From: Candidatus Eiseniibacteriota bacterium
Lineage (GTDB): Bacteria; Joyebacterota; Joyebacteria; Joyebacterales; Joyebacteraceae
Direction of reading: 5' to 3'
Assembly (NCBI GenBank): GCA_030639555.1
Contig: DAOWCM010000100.1
Location: forward strand, 1-7,569
Length of the DNA stretch: 7,569 nucleotides
Each line of letters opens with the position of its first letter. Position 1 is the stretch's first letter. Below, one piece after another: positions 6,846-7,569 of this stretch. The notes under the pieces are model-generated. The model did no database searches. It worked only from the letters and a program-made list of their open reading frames with translations, and was not told the origin of the DNA. The position numbers were made by a program, and so were the translations under genes.

Positions 6846-6867
6846 TGCCCATCCATAGAGGGTTCTC

Positions 6868-6885
6868 GGAGGCGACGGCGCCTCT
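6868..6885 (+). terminator. Small hairpin after the doubtful ORF
   Basis: GGAGGCG (6868-6874) pairs with CGCCTCT (6879-6885) around ACGG: six Watson-Crick pairs plus one G-U pair. It lies 22 nt after the TAG at 6845 and 9 nt after the TAG at 6858. Its presence suggests that something is transcribed rightward here. No U-tract follows. Confidence 0.4.
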
Positions 6886-6909
6886 CTCCGCTCGATTTCC
6901 GGAGTGCTC

Positions 6910-6938
6910 TTGACCTTGCCCTCAACTTGTGCTAGAAC
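6910..6938 (+). promoter_or_regulatory. Sigma70-like promoter of the 3'-terminal secreted-protein gene
   Basis: TTGACC (6910-6915; 5 of 6) and TAGAAC (6933-6938; 4 of 6) are separated by exactly 17 bp. The predicted start near 6945 gives a ~54-nt leader to ATG 6999. The -35 hexamer is identical to that of the M50 promoter. Confidence 0.55.
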
Positions 6939-6998
6939 TAAACGTTGAGAGGACATAGGCCTGATAGAGATGGCACCTTTGAGAGAGGGGGCTCTGCA

Positions 6999-7569
6999 AT
7001 GCGCAAGCTGGCCGCTGCCGTATTGCTGTGTGTTGTTACCCTGGCGCTCGTTGCCGGCCCGGGATCTGCCAAGCTCGAGACCTCTGAGATGACGACCGCC
7101 GCGATGATAGGAGACGCGTACAGTAAGGGCACTATCAGCCATGACGAGATGATCCTCCAGATGGCGTACGCGCTCTGCGCGCCCTGGAAGGTCCGCGAGG
7201 ACCTGGTCGGCGTGCAGATCGACATGTGCGGGACTCCGATGGACGACGTGATCCGCCTCGCGCTCCCGGACCTTCCGGATGCGGTGGCCGAGGAGATCAG
7301 AGGCCTGAGGGCCAGACCCAGCACCATGACCTACGTCGAGACTGCTCACTTCCGCATCCACTACGACACGAGCGGCACGCACAAGATCTACGGGTGGCCA
7401 AGCACGACCTACAGAGATGCCATGATGGTCGAGGTCGAGAACATCTGGACTGAAGAAGTCACCAACCTGGGGTTTCGTGCTCCTCCTCCCGACGGCGGCG
7501 ACCCCGACGGCGGCGGCGGCAACGATCTCTACGACATCTACGTGCAGAACCTGACCGGTGTCTACGGCA
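6999..7569 (+). CDS. Secreted putative metalloprotease (MXAN_6640-like), N-terminal part
   Basis: The frame is open for 190 codons from ATG 6999 to the window edge, so the 3' part is missing. A strong GAGGGGG (6985-6991) lies 7 nt before the ATG. A clear signal peptide opens the protein (residues 1-24, basic MRK then a hydrophobic core, cleavage likely after PGSA). An alpha-helical, acidic segment follows (~25-108). From about 115 the sequence HFRIHYDTSG, then VENIWTEEVTNLGFRAPPPD and a Gly/Asp-rich turn (GGGGNDLYDIYVQNL), matches the start of the domain found in proteins named MXAN_6640 family putative metalloproteases. In those, the HFxxHYxTSG strand and the YDIY/V segment precede the zinc-binding motif. 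No HExxH is present in the visible part, so activity cannot be judged. It probably acts outside the cytoplasm. The family call comes from remembered sequence patterns. Confidence 0.78.
   Translation, partial: MRKLAAAVLLCVVTLALVAGPGSAKLETSEMTTAAMIGDAYSKGTISHDEMILQMAYALCAPWKVREDLVGVQIDMCGTPMDDVIRLALPDLPDAVAEEIRGLRARPSTMTYVETAHFRIHYDTSGTHKIYGWPSTTYRDAMMVEVENIWTEEVTNLGFRAPPPDGGDPDGGGGNDLYDIYVQNLTGVYG

Noticed and set aside
6762..7382. Minus-strand open frame (also 6938-7327) over the last gene
   Set aside because: It covers the plus-strand promoter, ribosome binding site and signal peptide of a gene with family-like motifs, and its own translation shows no domain.
1..7569. CRISPR array, insertion sequence, tRNA, rRNA or prophage signature
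   Set aside because: No spaced direct repeats, transposase-like protein, terminal inverted repeats, tRNA-like fold or conserved rRNA sequence was found by reading both strands.

Overview
This is a high-GC window of about 7.6 kb, apparently chromosomal. It carries five well-supported protein genes, two of them cut by the window edges, and one doubtful small gene. Two encoded proteins are large signal-peptide-bearing secreted proteins. One of these ends in a PNPF / FlgD-like C-terminal module, and the other resembles the MXAN_6640 family of putative metalloproteases. That combination is common in uncultured Gram-negative-type lineages such as Eisenbacteria, Krumholzibacteriota and relatives, and in delta-proteobacterial groups. 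The lineage is an inference from protein style; nothing in the window (no rRNA, no marker gene) fixes it. No mobile element, CRISPR array, tRNA or rRNA was seen.

Layout. 1-394 is the 3' end of a geranylgeranyl-reductase-type FAD enzyme. It is followed 12 nt later by a class II glutamine amidotransferase (407-1126), with which it probably forms an operon ended by tandem hairpins (1135-1206). A sigma70-like promoter (1217-1245) then drives a secreted M14 zinc carboxypeptidase with accessory beta-sandwich domains (1341-3967). The reading frame of that gene breaks inside the last domain at about 3801-3805. Three strong GC-rich hairpins follow (3983-4096). A pyrimidine-rich stretch without a convincing gene (4097-4414) leads to the promoter and a probable palindromic operator (4415-4471) of a TetR-family regulator (4559-5173). 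A shared hairpin (5242-5276) separates it from a convergent site-2-protease-type membrane metalloprotease with two CBS domains (5350-6540, minus strand). That gene's promoter (6549-6577) sits so close to its ATG that the transcript should be leaderless or nearly so. A small hydrophobic ORF, probably frameshifted or degraded (6595-6845), is followed by a hairpin and by the promoter (6910-6938) of the last gene, a secreted putative metalloprotease that runs off the window (6999-7569).

How the genes relate. The first two genes are probably co-transcribed. The others look like single-gene transcription units, each with its own promoter and hairpin. Three of the five good genes are confirmed or likely metalloproteases (secreted M14, intramembrane M50, secreted MXAN_6640-like), but nothing shows that they act in one pathway. 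I found no convincing new multi-gene system. The items most worth a second look are the composite inverted repeat at the TetR promoter, the leaderless arrangement of the M50 gene, the cysteine in the substrate-pocket position of the M14 enzyme, and two apparent frameshifts.
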